DNA of 64,000 nt from JBLWXV01 sp048267245 (GCA_048267245.1 JBLWXV010000001.1:1054001-1118000); one strand, 5' to 3'. Shown: positions 6,945 to 16,582, counted from the stretch's first letter. The notes: generated by a model from the letters alone, not told the origin. Made by a program: numbers and translations.

Positions 6945-8915
6945 ATGAGCAACGCTAAGAAGAAATTTGATCCTCCCGAGGAAGAAGAACTCCTCATGGA
7001 GTTTGAAGATGAAGAAGAAGAGGAGATAGAAGAAGCTCCTCCCGAAGATCTTCAGCTCTTTGATTCCGGGGAGAAGACCAGGCAAATACCAAGCGCGAAT
7101 GCTACGCGTACGGGTATTGCTATTGGTGGTGCGAGGCTTGGGCGAAAGAAGAGTGCTGAAGATACGCTTGCTGCTCTACAAGAAGCTGCTTCAACTCCAG
7201 TGCAAACAGTTGATGAAAATGGCGACTTCGTTGGGGTTAAGGCCCTAATTGAAAATAAGGGCGATAAGTATCCTCAGCTCTACGGTAATTACTATGTCCT
7301 TGACCATCTTATTGATGGTGGGATGGCAAAGATTTGTCGAGCGCGCTTCCTTGGTGAAGAGGCCGAAAAAATTGTTGCCATCAAAATGGTTCAAGAGAAG
7401 TTCTCTAAGGATAAAGAATTTAAGTCGATGTTTGTCGATGAACTTAAAGTCTCCTTTGGACTTCAGCATCCAAATATTGCCGCTACCTTTGACTACGGTG
7501 AGATTCGCGAACAGCTCTTCGTTTCAATGGAGTATATCCACGGCAAGAACTTGGATCAGATCCTGCGCAAAATGCAGGAGACGAAGAGAGTTTATCCCGT
7601 TGATGTTGCTGTATTTATCATTGCAAAAGTCTGTGAAGGTTTAGGTTACGCCCATAAATTTACGAATAACCTAACTGGAGAGAGTCTCAATATTGTTCAC
7701 CGAGATATTTCTCCTCACAATATCATGCTCACTTTTGAAGGCTATGTTAAAGTTATCGACTTTGGTATTGCTAAGGCTTCTTCAAATCAAGAGAAGACTC
7801 AAGATGGCGCTATTAAGGGGAAGGTTAGTTATATTGCCCCTGAGTACCTCGATGGAAAAGAGATCGATGGACGCTATGATGAATTTGCTGTTGGTCTAAC
7901 TATTTGGGAAATGCTTGTTGGTAAGAGAGTTTTTAAAGGTGAGACCGATATTCTCACCCTAAGACAAATTCTCGAGTGCAATGTTCCCGCTCCGTCTTTA
8001 TATAATAAAGACGTTCCTCCTGAACTTGATAAAATTATTTTAAAAGCACTTTCAAAAGATCCCAACGATCGCTATCCCGATATGGAAGCTCTTGGTCGCG
8101 ACCTCGTTAAATTTCTCTACACAGCTTACCCAGACTTCTATGAGTCCCAATTAGGTCCATTCCTTCAGGAACTCTATCAAGATGAGTATGATCACGATTG
8201 CGAGACCTTCCGCTCTTGGGGGGAAATCGACCTAAGAACGATCAATGATCAAGTTAAGCAGCTTCGCGATCTCAAACGTGAAGAGGCCCAGCAGCGTGGC
8301 ATTCCAATGCTCGAGTTTGATCTCGATGAAGGAAAGTCTCTCGTTGGCAGCGATGGTGAAGAGGAGGAAGTCACTCTCACTCTCGACAAAGAAGGAGTCG
8401 GGGGCGGTTATCGCGCCAGAGCAAAACAGCGCCAGTCGGGTCACCAGGCAAAGCTTATGCAAAAGATGCTTGCCATGGCCGCTGAAGGTGGGGCTTCCGC
8501 TGGTAAGACGGGAAGTCGCAAGGTCGCTGCCACTGGCAGTCGCAAGATAAGAAAGCGGGTAAGACCCTCTCACGAATCGGAAGTTCAAGAAAGCGCCACT
8601 CCTAAAAAGAAGAAGGCGAGTGCCAAGGGCAAAAAAACTGGCAAGAAAGTTAAGAAGTCTAAGAAGGTCAAAAAGAAGAGACAACCTTTTCTAGATAAGG
8701 CGATTATCATCGGAGGCCTCTTAATTGCCGCTTGGCACTTTGGACTATCTAAGAAAGTTCTGGACCTTATTTTTCCAACCGATGATCTTCTCGTTCCAAA
8801 GACAAAGGTCGAGGCGACTTCTGGAGCACAAACTGCTCCAACTCAGTATGATTCACTTAGTGAAGAAGACTTCTTTGAAAAAGTTGATCAAGAAAGTTTA
8901 GGCGAGAGCAACTGA
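6945..8915 (+). CDS. Membrane-anchored Ser/Thr protein kinase
   Basis: Encodes 656 residues. A very acidic N-terminus (about residues 10-40) precedes a Hanks-type kinase domain at about 113-400: glycine loop IDGGMAKI, ATP lysine Lys147 (VAIKM), catalytic HRD 252-254 and DFG 272-274, then APE-type PEYL. All catalytic residues are present, so it should be active. A Lys-rich stretch (about 545-580) precedes one membrane helix near 586-602, leaving a short acidic periplasmic tail, so the kinase faces the cytoplasm. The sigma-28-like promoter suggests a link to motility. Its last 28 bases overlap the convergent prephenate dehydrogenase gene. Confidence 0.93.
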   Translation: MSNAKKKFDPPEEEELLMEFEDEEEEEIEEAPPEDLQLFDSGEKTRQIPSANATRTGIAIGGARLGRKKSAEDTLAALQEAASTPVQTVDENGDFVGVKALIENKGDKYPQLYGNYYVLDHLIDGGMAKICRARFLGEEAEKIVAIKMVQEKFSKDKEFKSMFVDELKVSFGLQHPNIAATFDYGEIREQLFVSMEYIHGKNLDQILRKMQETKRVYPVDVAVFIIAKVCEGLGYAHKFTNNLTGESLNIVHRDISPHNIMLTFEGYVKVIDFGIAKASSNQEKTQDGAIKGKVSYIAPEYLDGKEIDGRYDEFAVGLTIWEMLVGKRVFKGETDILTLRQILECNVPAPSLYNKDVPPELDKIILKALSKDPNDRYPDMEALGRDLVKFLYTAYPDFYESQLGPFLQELYQDEYDHDCETFRSWGEIDLRTINDQVKQLRDLKREEAQQRGIPMLEFDLDEGKSLVGSDGEEEEVTLTLDKEGVGGGYRARAKQRQSGHQAKLMQKMLAMAAEGGASAGKTGSRKVAATGSRKIRKRVRPSHESEVQESATPKKKKASAKGKKTGKKVKKSKKVKKKRQPFLDKAIIIGGLLIAAWHFGLSKKVLDLIFPTDDLLVPKTKVEATSGAQTAPTQYDSLSEEDFFEKVDQESLGESN

Positions 8916-9637
8916 TCTATTTTCCCCATACTACCCATAAATTCCTCCCGCACGCTCTTGGCGAAGCGGTTGTACTTATTCATATCCATGAAGAGTTCGA
9001 TTGAGTCATTCTCAACTTGGTCGAGAATTTTCATCAAGCGGCGATAGCCCTTGGTATCAATGGCTTGAGGCGTGGCTTTGAAATCAATTAGCGTTCTACC
9101 TATAAAGTGAGTCAGTACAAGGGTTTTAGCAATCTGTTGATCGTGCTCAGTTGGTGTGGCCTCAACGATCTTTAATCCCTGGCTCTCTAAGTAAGATTTA
9201 ATATTTTGGTAGAGCTTCTCAGGCGTCCTAAGGTTGTGAAGGACAATCTTGCGACCAAAGACGGTTAGTCTGGCCGAGTCGGGTCCAAACATAGGGTGAG
9301 TGGCAAGCAGATGAATATCTTCTGGAAGATATTTTTGCATGATCTCACTTGGAAGTTCTTTAACTGTACAGACATCGGCCACAAGTGTTCCGGCCTTTAG
9401 GTTGGGTGCCATCTCTTTGATAACTTCTTCAAAGTGACCGATGGGAACGCAGGGAATGATTATTGGGCACTGGCACGCCTCTTTAAAGCTTACAGCAGTG
9501 GCCCCAAGCTTTTTCGCCTCACTTTTTAAGTCATCGGCACTGATATGGGGATCGAAGACGAGGACATCGGCGTCTTGGGCGAGGTAGCGGGTGAGAAGTT
9601 TTCCAAGTCGGCCAAAGCCAATAATTCCCAACTTCAT
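8888..9637 (-). CDS. tyrA: Prephenate/arogenate dehydrogenase (TyrA family)
   Basis: Encodes 249 residues. The N-terminal Rossmann fold has IIGFGRLGKLL, and the family signatures VADVCTVK and ATHPMFGPDSA are clear. It oxidatively decarboxylates prephenate (or arogenate) on the way to tyrosine. It is shorter than E. coli TyrA because it has no chorismate mutase or ACT domain; the mutase is fused to the DAHP synthase two genes upstream. Its start overlaps the aminotransferase stop by 4 bases, typical of coupled translation. Substrate preference cannot be decided from sequence alone. Confidence 0.9.
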   Translation of the reverse strand: MKLGIIGFGRLGKLLTRYLAQDADVLVFDPHISADDLKSEAKKLGATAVSFKEACQCPIIIPCVPIGHFEEVIKEMAPNLKAGTLVADVCTVKELPSEIMQKYLPEDIHLLATHPMFGPDSARLTVFGRKIVLHNLRTPEKLYQNIKSYLESQGLKIVEATPTEHDQQIAKTLVLTHFIGRTLIDFKATPQAIDTKGYRRLMKILDQVENDSIELFMDMNKYNRFAKSVREEFMGSMGKIDQLLSPKLS

Positions 9638-10791
9638 AGAACTTTCCTAATCCTCTGTGCAGCTTCGTTAATGTCACTCATGCTCGTTGCAAAGCAAAGG
9701 CGTAGGTATCCGGGACAACCAAAGTAATCCCCTGGAAGAGTGGCCACCTTGGCCTCAGAGAGAATGTGAGTGGCGAGGTCGATACTGGTTTTAAAGCGAC
9801 CTCCTAAGAGATTACTCACATCGATAAAGTGATAGAGTGCACCTTGCGGGTCTTGGAAATTAAAAATGTCTGCAAAAACTTCTTTCATGTAGAAAGCTCG
9901 CTTTTCCATGGTCGCACTCATTTCGTTAAAGGGAGTTTGGTCCATGGTGAGTGCGCGCAGCCCTGCCTCTTGAATAAACTCTGGAATATTTCCATTGAGG
10001 TGAGAGTGAAGCTTTTCAATGTGCTGAGTTAAGCTCGTTGGCCCAGCGGCGTAGCCGAGGCGATAACCGGTCATACATGATGACTTTGAGAAGGTGAAAG
10101 CGCTGAGGGTGCGCTCGAAGAACTTGGGATCAAGTGAAGCAATGCTTACGTGTTTGTGATCGCCATAAGTGAGAGTCTCGTAGGCCTCATCACTTACTAT
10201 GTAGAGGTCGTTTTCCACACAGAAGTTGCCCAGTTCGCGCAAGGCCGCCTCCGAGTAAACGGCGCCAGAGGGATTATTTGGGGTGTTGATATGAATCGCC
10301 TTGGTCTTGGCCGTGAGTGAGCGCTTGATGGCGTCCATATCAAGAGAGTGATCTGCTTTGCAATCGACAAAGACCGGCACTCCTCCAGCAAGCTTAATAC
10401 TCTCTGGAATTGTTACCCAATATGGGGCAGGTACGATAACTTCATCACCTGGGTTAAGTAGAACTTGAAAGATTGAGTAGAGAATATGTTTGCTGCCGCT
10501 TCCAACCATAATCCCAGCGAGTTCAACGTCAATATGGTTAAAGTCTCTTAGTTTTTTTTGAAGTGCTGACCTCAATTCCTTGGTTCCTGCCACTAGCGAG
10601 TACTTTGTCTTTTTCTGATCGAGGGCTTCTTTAGTGGCACCTGTGACTTCATCGGGGGTATCAAAGTCGGGCTCTCCCACATGAAGGCCTATTACTTTCT
10701 CTCCATTAGAGCGAAGCTCAGCAACCATGCGAGCAAGTTTGATACTAGGAGATTCGGCTATGGCCATGATTTTTGAGGAGAGTTCTTTCAT
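9634..10791 (-). CDS. Class I aminotransferase, likely aromatic/aspartate
   Basis: Encodes 385 residues, the usual length for subgroup I-gamma aspartate-type aminotransferases. Visible are NTPNNPSGAVYS, the DEAYE segment and the PLP-binding lysine in FSKSSCMTGYRLGY, with an arginine near the C-terminus that binds the substrate carboxylate. It lies between DAHP synthase/chorismate mutase and TyrA, with a 1-base overlap upstream and 4-base overlap downstream, so a role in transaminating prephenate, phenylpyruvate or hydroxyphenylpyruvate is likely. Aspartate/prephenate specificity is inference from context. Confidence 0.9.
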   Translation of the reverse strand: MKELSSKIMAIAESPSIKLARMVAELRSNGEKVIGLHVGEPDFDTPDEVTGATKEALDQKKTKYSLVAGTKELRSALQKKLRDFNHIDVELAGIMVGSGSKHILYSIFQVLLNPGDEVIVPAPYWVTIPESIKLAGGVPVFVDCKADHSLDMDAIKRSLTAKTKAIHINTPNNPSGAVYSEAALRELGNFCVENDLYIVSDEAYETLTYGDHKHVSIASLDPKFFERTLSAFTFSKSSCMTGYRLGYAAGPTSLTQHIEKLHSHLNGNIPEFIQEAGLRALTMDQTPFNEMSATMEKRAFYMKEVFADIFNFQDPQGALYHFIDVSNLLGGRFKTSIDLATHILSEAKVATLPGDYFGCPGYLRLCFATSMSDINEAAQRIRKVL

Positions 10792-11879
10792 TATTTATTT
10801 TTCCAATTGTCCACGATATCTGATTGAATGCGCACACTCTCTTCGTGAATAGTCTCAAAGATGTCGCGAGTATATTTTTCATCGAGAGCATTCACAGCGG
10901 CAAGGCGCAGGCGCTCTTCAAGCAATTGATCCATGCGGTGTATTTGAAGCACTGTCACATGATTGCGCGCCTTGGCCTCTCCAATCTTTTCTACGATCTT
11001 CTGTCTTTGAGAGAGGATATCAATGAGCTCGCGGTCGAGGCGGTCAATTCCAGAGCGCATTTCTTCAAGTTCGGCCTCAAAGCTTCTGTCTCCCGAAAAT
11101 TCGCTCTTCATTTGTAGGTTCTCTACAATGTCAGAAAGCATCTGTGGAGTGACCTGTTGATCGGCATCACTCAGAGCATTAACCGGGTCGAGGTGGGTTT
11201 CAACCATCAGACCATCCATATCGACGTCGATGGCCTTTTGGCAGACCATTCCCACCATGTCGCGCTTTCCAGTGATATGTGAGGGATCGCAAATCACCGG
11301 AAGGTTGGGGTAGCGGCGCTTTAATTCGATTGGAATTCTCCACATGGGAAGATTTCTGTAATTTGATTTTTCAGCACTTGAAAACCCGCGGTGAATGGCG
11401 GCGAGTTTGGTGAGCCCGGCGCCCTCAAAGCGCTCAAGGGCCCCAATCCAAAGCGCGAGATCGGCGTTGATGGGGTTTTTAACCATCACGGGGATATTTG
11501 TGCCCTTCAGAACATCGGCGATGGCCTGAACACTAAAAGGGTTTGCAGTAGTTCTGGCACCAATCCAGAGAATATCAATACCGTGCTTAAGGGCGAGTTC
11601 AGTGTGTTCGGGGGTGGCCACTTCCGTCGTAGTAAGGAGACCTGTCTCCTTTCCCGCCCTGGCAATCCAGGCGAGTGCTTCTTCACCATGACCTTCAAAT
11701 GTGTAGGGGCGAGTGCGTGGCTTCCAAGCACCTGCGCGAAAAATTGTCGCGTCTCCTTTCATTTTAATTTCATGTGCAGTGGCGAGAACTTGCTCCTCGG
11801 ACTCCGCACTACAGGGACCAGCAATGATGAGTGGGCGAGTGAGTCCCGGAATCCATTTTTCTAGGGGCATAATATTCAT
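10791..11879 (-). CDS. Bifunctional DAHP synthase / chorismate mutase
   Basis: Encodes 362 residues from the ATG at 11879, which has CTGGAG 5-6 bases upstream; the frame runs open further but without a better start. Residues 1-260 form a type I-beta DAHP synthase (IIAGPCSAES, FRAGAWKPRT, CDPSH near 245). After a short linker, residues 275-362 are an AroQ chorismate mutase (EMRSGIDRLDRELIDILSQR). It makes the first compound of the shikimate pathway and also converts chorismate to prephenate, as in Bacteroidetes AroG-PheA fusions. The mutase domain probably also acts as the feedback sensor. It leads a three-gene aromatic operon with 1- and 4-base overlaps. Confidence 0.93.
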   Translation of the reverse strand: MNIMPLEKWIPGLTRPLIIAGPCSAESEEQVLATAHEIKMKGDATIFRAGAWKPRTRPYTFEGHGEEALAWIARAGKETGLLTTTEVATPEHTELALKHGIDILWIGARTTANPFSVQAIADVLKGTNIPVMVKNPINADLALWIGALERFEGAGLTKLAAIHRGFSSAEKSNYRNLPMWRIPIELKRRYPNLPVICDPSHITGKRDMVGMVCQKAIDVDMDGLMVETHLDPVNALSDADQQVTPQMLSDIVENLQMKSEFSGDRSFEAELEEMRSGIDRLDRELIDILSQRQKIVEKIGEAKARNHVTVLQIHRMDQLLEERLRLAAVNALDEKYTRDIFETIHEESVRIQSDIVDNWKNK

Positions 11880-12005
11880 GATTTCTCCAGAGCACTTTGA
11901 ACTAACTTTAAAGTGGCCCCCAAGGGCCATTAAAAGGAAATTACCACATTTGTGGGTCTCATTATAGCGCGAATCAGGACATAGTAAGATAGGCAAAAGC
12001 TATGC

Positions 12006-12944
12006 CTAGAAGCGATCAGTTGCCTCCACTAAAGCACTGGTAATACCCGCTTCACTTAGAGCGTGGCCTGCATCGGCGATGATCTTAAACTCTGCCTCAG
12101 GCCATGCGCGGTGGAGTTCCCAGGCGCTCTCGGCGGGGCAAACCACATCATAGCGCCCCTGCACGATAATTGCCTTGATGTGGCGAATGCGATCGATATT
12201 TTCAATTAAATAGTTGGGGCTATCAAAGAAGCCCTTATTCACAAAGTAATGACATTCGATGCGAGCAAATGCATCGGCGAATTGATCTTCGCCATAGTCG
12301 GCAGCGTTCTTTGGATCATAGATAAGTTTAGATGTTCCGCCCTCCCAAGTGGACCAGGCCTTGGCGGCTTCCTTGCGGGCTTTCTCATCACTCCCTGTGA
12401 GGCGTTTATGAAAGGCGCTGATAAAATCGCCACGCTCACTCTCTGGAATTGGCTTCACATACTCTTCCCATAGATCTGGGTAGAGGCGAGAAGCACCCTC
12501 TTGGTAAAACCATTGCAGCTCTTTATCGCGCAAAAGAAAGATGCCGCGAAGAAAGAGGGCACTTACTTTCTCAGGATGAGTGATGGCGTAGGCGAGGGCG
12601 AGAGTCGATCCCCAGGAGCCACCAAAGACTCCCCAGTCTTTAATTTGAAGAAGCTCGCGTATCTTTTCAATATCGGCCACAAGATCCCAAGTGGTATTCT
12701 CTCTAAGATCTGCAAACGGAGTGCTCTTGCCGCAACCACGCTGGTCAAAGAGAACAATGCGCCACTTCTTGGGATCGAAGTAGCGGCGATAATCTCCTTT
12801 GACCCCGCCTCCAGGTCCTCCGTGCAAGAAAACTACCGGACGGCCCTCGGGGTTGCCCGCCTCTTCGATATAAAGGGTGTGAATATCGGATACTTTAAGG
12901 GTGTGGGTTTTATAGGGGGCGATTTCTGGGTAGAGAGTTTTCAA
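12006..12944 (-). CDS. pip: Proline iminopeptidase (S33 alpha/beta hydrolase)
   Basis: Encodes 312 residues. The oxyanion-hole segment HGGPGGG, the nucleophile elbow GGSWGSTLAL, and the C-terminal Asp (QGRYDVVCP) and His (DAGHALSE) complete the catalytic triad. The enzyme releases N-terminal proline from peptides in the cytoplasm, useful for an organism living on protein. The start is a TTG preceded by AAGGAT; the N-terminal sequence fits Pip family proteins. It is transcribed away from the DNA polymerase II gene and ends about 125 bases before the DAHP synthase start. Confidence 0.93.
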   Translation of the reverse strand: MKTLYPEIAPYKTHTLKVSDIHTLYIEEAGNPEGRPVVFLHGGPGGGVKGDYRRYFDPKKWRIVLFDQRGCGKSTPFADLRENTTWDLVADIEKIRELLQIKDWGVFGGSWGSTLALAYAITHPEKVSALFLRGIFLLRDKELQWFYQEGASRLYPDLWEEYVKPIPESERGDFISAFHKRLTGSDEKARKEAAKAWSTWEGGTSKLIYDPKNAADYGEDQFADAFARIECHYFVNKGFFDSPNYLIENIDRIRHIKAIIVQGRYDVVCPAESAWELHRAWPEAEFKIIADAGHALSEAGITSALVEATDRF

Positions 12945-13026
12945 GCCATATCCTTGGAGGAAGTAGTGATTCTCGCCATCTTAAGACTGGTCGCCACTTG
13001 GGTCAATCTCTGATAAGTTGAAATCC

Positions 13027-15324
13027 ATGCAACTTTTTATCCTAACCGCGCAGCAGAGCGAAAATAACGACGGCATCGTCCTCGACTTCGTTGGAAGTTC
13101 AGATGATGGACCAGTTTATTTTCGCTACACCGAGCAGAGATTAGTTCTCTTTGTCGCCGCTGGCAGCAATTTGTCCGGGTTAAAATTTATAGAGAAGCGC
13201 TCCCTCGCACTCAAGAGTTTCTCTGGGGGCGAGGTCGAAGCGCTCTACTTTAAAGACTTGCGCTCCTTTTTAGATGCCAGGGATCGTCTCAATGAATTGG
13301 GGGTTCGCACGTTTGAATCTGACGTGCGCGCTTATGAGCGCTTTTTAATGGAGCGCTTTATTCACACAAGTGCAGACATCGAGGCCAAGAATTTAAATCC
13401 AGGCATACGCCCTAGTGAATACACTCCCAAGCTCTCGGCGCTCTCACTCGATATCGAGACCGGGCGCGGGGGAGAGCTCTACTCAATTGGCTACCACTAC
13501 CGATCGGAGCTTGGCGCTGTACGTGACGCGCGCGGAGTTTTCATGGTACGCCCAAACTTAAGTACTCAGAGCGAAATCGTCAGCGAGGAACTGACTTACT
13601 TTAAAAGCGAAGGCGATGTTATTCGCGCCTTTTTAAAAGTAAATGCTCAGCTAGACCCCGATCTCATCGTCGGCTGGCACGTCATTGGCTTTGACTTGGC
13701 CTTCTTGCAAAAGAAGTGTGATCAGTTTCAAATACCATTTGCTCTAGGGAGAAATGGGGCGAACTTGCAGCTTACGACCCGTGATGATGGTGCAATGTTT
13801 GCCAATCTGCCTGGACGAGTGATTATCGATGGCCCACTTCATTTGCGCTCGAATTTCTTTAGCTATCCCAATTTTAAACTCGAAACCGTTGCCCAAGTTG
13901 AATTGGGAGTGGGCAAGGACATCTCTGCCTCTGGTTTAGATAAGGTCGCCGAAATTGAGTACCGCTTTAAGAACGATCCCGAGGCACTGGCCAAGTACAA
14001 TTTGCTCGACTGCACGCTGGTTCTCGACATCTTTAAAAAGACTAAGCTCATTGAACTCTTGGTCTCGCGCTCACAAATTAGTGGCCTACTTCTAGATCGA
14101 CTTGCTTCTTCAACCGGGGCCTTTGATCATATTTATCTTCCTAGGCTTCACCGCAAGGGTTATGTCGCTCCAAATGTTATCGACATTAAGCGCGACTCGG
14201 CCTCACAAGGTGGATTGGTCCTGTCTCCCCAGGCGGGACTTCATGAACACGTGATCGTGCTCGATTTTAAGAGTCTATACCCAAGCCTCATGCGAACATT
14301 TTTTATCGATCCTCTCGGGCGATTAGAAAAAGAAAAACATACCGTTACCACACCAACGGGGCACCAATTTTCTCGCTCGGAAAATATCCTGGCCGGCATT
14401 CTTGAAAATCTTATGGAGAGGCGTGCTCGCGCCAAGCAATCGGGCAATATGCCGCTTTCTCAAGCGGTCAAGATTCTTATGAACTCCTTCTACGGAGTGA
14501 TGGGATCAACTGGCTGTCGCTTCTATCACAGTGAGCTTCCAGAGGCGATCACTGGCACTGGTCAGTGGATGTTGCGCACGAGTGTTGAGTGGCTTCAAAA
14601 GCGTGGCTATGAAGTTCTCTATGGCGATACCGATTCGGTCTTTGTCGCCCTGAAGTCAGGAGAAGGTCTCAATGCTTTTTCTGTGGGCGCAAATTTGGCA
14701 AAAGAACTTAATCATTTTTTAAGTGAGCTGATCACAAAGCGCTTCGCGGTTGAGTCAGTGTTAGAAATTGAGTTTGAAAAATACTACCGGAAATTTTTTC
14801 TCCCCATGGCGAGAACTGGAGAGGGCGGGGCCAAGAAACGCTACGCCGGGCTCTTGGTGCACGCTAAAGGTGAGGGCGATAAACTCGTCTTTTCAGGGAT
14901 GGAGTTTGTACGCAGCGATTGGACCGCCTTGGCCAAGAATTTTCAATATGGCCTTTTTGAGAGACTTTTTCACGCAGGAGATCTCGAAGAATATATTAGA
15001 GACTATCTCGAGCGCCTGCGCGCGGGAGAGTTTGTCGGGGACTTGATCTATAAAAAGCGCCTGACTAAAAAAGCGAGTGAGTACACAAAGTCGCAGCCCC
15101 CACACGTGCGGGCCGCCTTAATGCTCGACAATCCCGACGCTGCCCGAGATGTGGAATATGTTTTCACTAGGCGCGGACCCATCCCAATTGAGCTTGATCA
15201 CACCGATGTCGATATTAATCATTATATCGACAAGCAATTGCGCCCAATTGCCGAGGGAGTCCTGAGTTTACAAGGTCTTCGCTTTGATGATTTCATTACC
15301 GGAGACCAATTAAATCTCTTCTAG
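13027..15324 (+). CDS. polB: DNA polymerase II (family B)
   Basis: Encodes 765 residues, close to E. coli Pol II (783). The exonuclease motifs are present (SLDIETGRGGELYSIG, IVGWHVIGFDL, YNLLDCTLV) as are polymerase motifs A (DFKSLYPSLMR), B (KILMNSFYGVMG) and C (YGDTDSVF). Pol II restarts replication and repairs damaged DNA, usually under SOS control; I see no clear LexA box in the 80 bases upstream. The ATG at 13027 was preferred over TTG at 13018 because its product aligns with the Pol II N-terminus (FILT). The C-terminus ends in a QLNLF clamp-binding motif, as in E. coli (QLGLF). Confidence 0.96.
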   Translation: MQLFILTAQQSENNDGIVLDFVGSSDDGPVYFRYTEQRLVLFVAAGSNLSGLKFIEKRSLALKSFSGGEVEALYFKDLRSFLDARDRLNELGVRTFESDVRAYERFLMERFIHTSADIEAKNLNPGIRPSEYTPKLSALSLDIETGRGGELYSIGYHYRSELGAVRDARGVFMVRPNLSTQSEIVSEELTYFKSEGDVIRAFLKVNAQLDPDLIVGWHVIGFDLAFLQKKCDQFQIPFALGRNGANLQLTTRDDGAMFANLPGRVIIDGPLHLRSNFFSYPNFKLETVAQVELGVGKDISASGLDKVAEIEYRFKNDPEALAKYNLLDCTLVLDIFKKTKLIELLVSRSQISGLLLDRLASSTGAFDHIYLPRLHRKGYVAPNVIDIKRDSASQGGLVLSPQAGLHEHVIVLDFKSLYPSLMRTFFIDPLGRLEKEKHTVTTPTGHQFSRSENILAGILENLMERRARAKQSGNMPLSQAVKILMNSFYGVMGSTGCRFYHSELPEAITGTGQWMLRTSVEWLQKRGYEVLYGDTDSVFVALKSGEGLNAFSVGANLAKELNHFLSELITKRFAVESVLEIEFEKYYRKFFLPMARTGEGGAKKRYAGLLVHAKGEGDKLVFSGMEFVRSDWTALAKNFQYGLFERLFHAGDLEEYIRDYLERLRAGEFVGDLIYKKRLTKKASEYTKSQPPHVRAALMLDNPDAARDVEYVFTRRGPIPIELDHTDVDINHYIDKQLRPIAEGVLSLQGLRFDDFITGDQLNLF

Positions 15325-15331
15325 GTGACTT

Positions 15332-16222
15332 GTGGGCGTTCTTTGGCAATCTATTCAGGTATTCTATCAAAGGCGCGGAGCTAATTTAGCAGCGGCTTCC
15401 ACATTCTATCTGATCCTCTTTGTTATTCCGCTTCTATTGCTTTTGGTTCGATTTGTGGGCTGGATACTTGGAGATGCTCTTCTTAGTGAAGACTCAGTGC
15501 TCTCTCTCGTCTTTGAAATGTTTCCAAGTGATTTGCCAGCGGTGAGCTCTGATCTTCAGCGCTTTTTAGATGGCCCTCTGCGAGGCGCACGCGAGTATAC
15601 GTGGTTTAACTTTAGTTTACTTTTCTTTGCAGGCCTATCTTTTCTAGGAAGTTTGTGGTCTGGACTCTTCTTAATGAGTGAGGACCGAACATTCTTAAAG
15701 TCGAGTAAGCACATAAAGGGAATGCTGCTGCTCTTTGTAGGTCTACTCTTGATGGGGTTTCTCTTTATTTTGCCCGGGGCACTTCACACCATTGCCAAGG
15801 CGCTTCAAAATAATAGACTCGCTCTCTTTCTCTATGAAAATGTGGAAGGTCTGCGCCCGCTGTTGGAGTGGTTTCGCCAGGATGTTCCCGAATTTTCTTT
15901 TCTGACTACATCGCCCTTTTTTTATGGACCCATTCTCATTTTTTACTTTGCTTTCTGTTACCGAACTTTCTTTAATTTTAAGATCTATTGGCGTGAATCC
16001 TTGCTCGCAAGCTCGGTTTTTATTCTCTCCATGATTGCTGGAAAGTCCGCTTTTTGGATGTATTTCTTTCTTGTGCGAGACCGCTTAGTTAGTAATTACG
16101 GAAATTTTTATAGTTTACTGGTCGGAATCATTTGGCTCTATATTCTCATGTGTTTTTTCTTTTTTGGGGCGGCCATGTGTTGTGTGTTTACTGGTATTCA
16201 TCAAAAAGAATTCAAAGATTAG
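15332..16222 (+). CDS. YihY/BrkB-family inner-membrane protein
   Basis: Encodes 296 residues with about six membrane helices and the family's opening AAASTFYLILFVIPLLLL. Proteins of this group were once annotated ribonuclease BN, which is wrong for E. coli YihY; they look like transporters or lipid-handling proteins. GTG start 7 bases after polB's stop suggests cotranscription. The next gene, 42 bases downstream, is a YggT-family protein. No catalytic residues can be assigned. Confidence 0.85.
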   Translation: MGVLWQSIQVFYQRRGANLAAASTFYLILFVIPLLLLLVRFVGWILGDALLSEDSVLSLVFEMFPSDLPAVSSDLQRFLDGPLRGAREYTWFNFSLLFFAGLSFLGSLWSGLFLMSEDRTFLKSSKHIKGMLLLFVGLLLMGFLFILPGALHTIAKALQNNRLALFLYENVEGLRPLLEWFRQDVPEFSFLTTSPFFYGPILIFYFAFCYRTFFNFKIYWRESLLASSVFILSMIAGKSAFWMYFFLVRDRLVSNYGNFYSLLVGIIWLYILMCFFFFGAAMCCVFTGIHQKEFKD

Positions 16223-16264
16223 CTCGATATTGCAAGCGCCCTCTCTTTCAACTAAGATTGAGCT

Positions 16265-16486
16265 ATGATTCGTGATTTATTACACCTCTACATTTACCTT
16301 CTCATTATCGATGTGGTGCTCTCATACTTGCCACAATTTCGCCGCAATCCGGTTGTGATGTGGATTCACCGAGCGGCCGACTTCACATGTAAGCCTATTC
16401 GTCGTCTGCTTCCACCGAATCTCCCACTCGACGTTTCACCTCTCATCGTGATCTTGATTCTCAAGTTGGTGATGGTTCTCTGGTAA
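16265..16486 (+). CDS. YggT-family membrane protein
   Basis: Encodes 73 residues. Two membrane helices (LYIYLLIIDVVLSYL and PLIVILILKLVMVL) flank a basic cytoplasmic loop (CKPIRRLLPP), and the DVSPLIVILIL motif is diagnostic for YggT/YlmG. Most YggT proteins have two such units (about 190 residues); this one has a single unit, as in many delta-type bacteria. The role is poorly known and has been linked to cell division and osmotic response. Confidence 0.85.
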   Translation: MIRDLLHLYIYLLIIDVVLSYLPQFRRNPVVMWIHRAADFTCKPIRRLLPPNLPLDVSPLIVILILKLVMVLW

Positions 16487-16490
16487 ATCC

Positions 16491-16520
16491 TTGTCTTTTT
16501 GCGTCTAAGCGTCTTAAAAT
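16491..16520 (+). promoter_or_regulatory. Possible sigma-70 promoter
   Basis: TTGTCT (16491-16496), 18 bases, TAAAAT (16515-16520). It would serve the hypothetical gene at 16583. Moderate match only. Confidence 0.4.
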
Positions 16521-16582
16521 AAGAGAAGTGTCTTTTGAAATACTAGGACGCTTTCATCAAGGATGATGAATGGAGGTCATGG

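Noticed and set aside
8232..8684. Minus-strand frame of 150 residues over the Ser/Thr kinase C-terminus
   Set aside because: Antisense to the Lys-rich kinase tail; no start signal.
13018..13026. TTG start for DNA polymerase II
   Set aside because: The ATG at 13027 gives the N-terminus that aligns with Pol II; the TTG has no clear ribosome-binding site.
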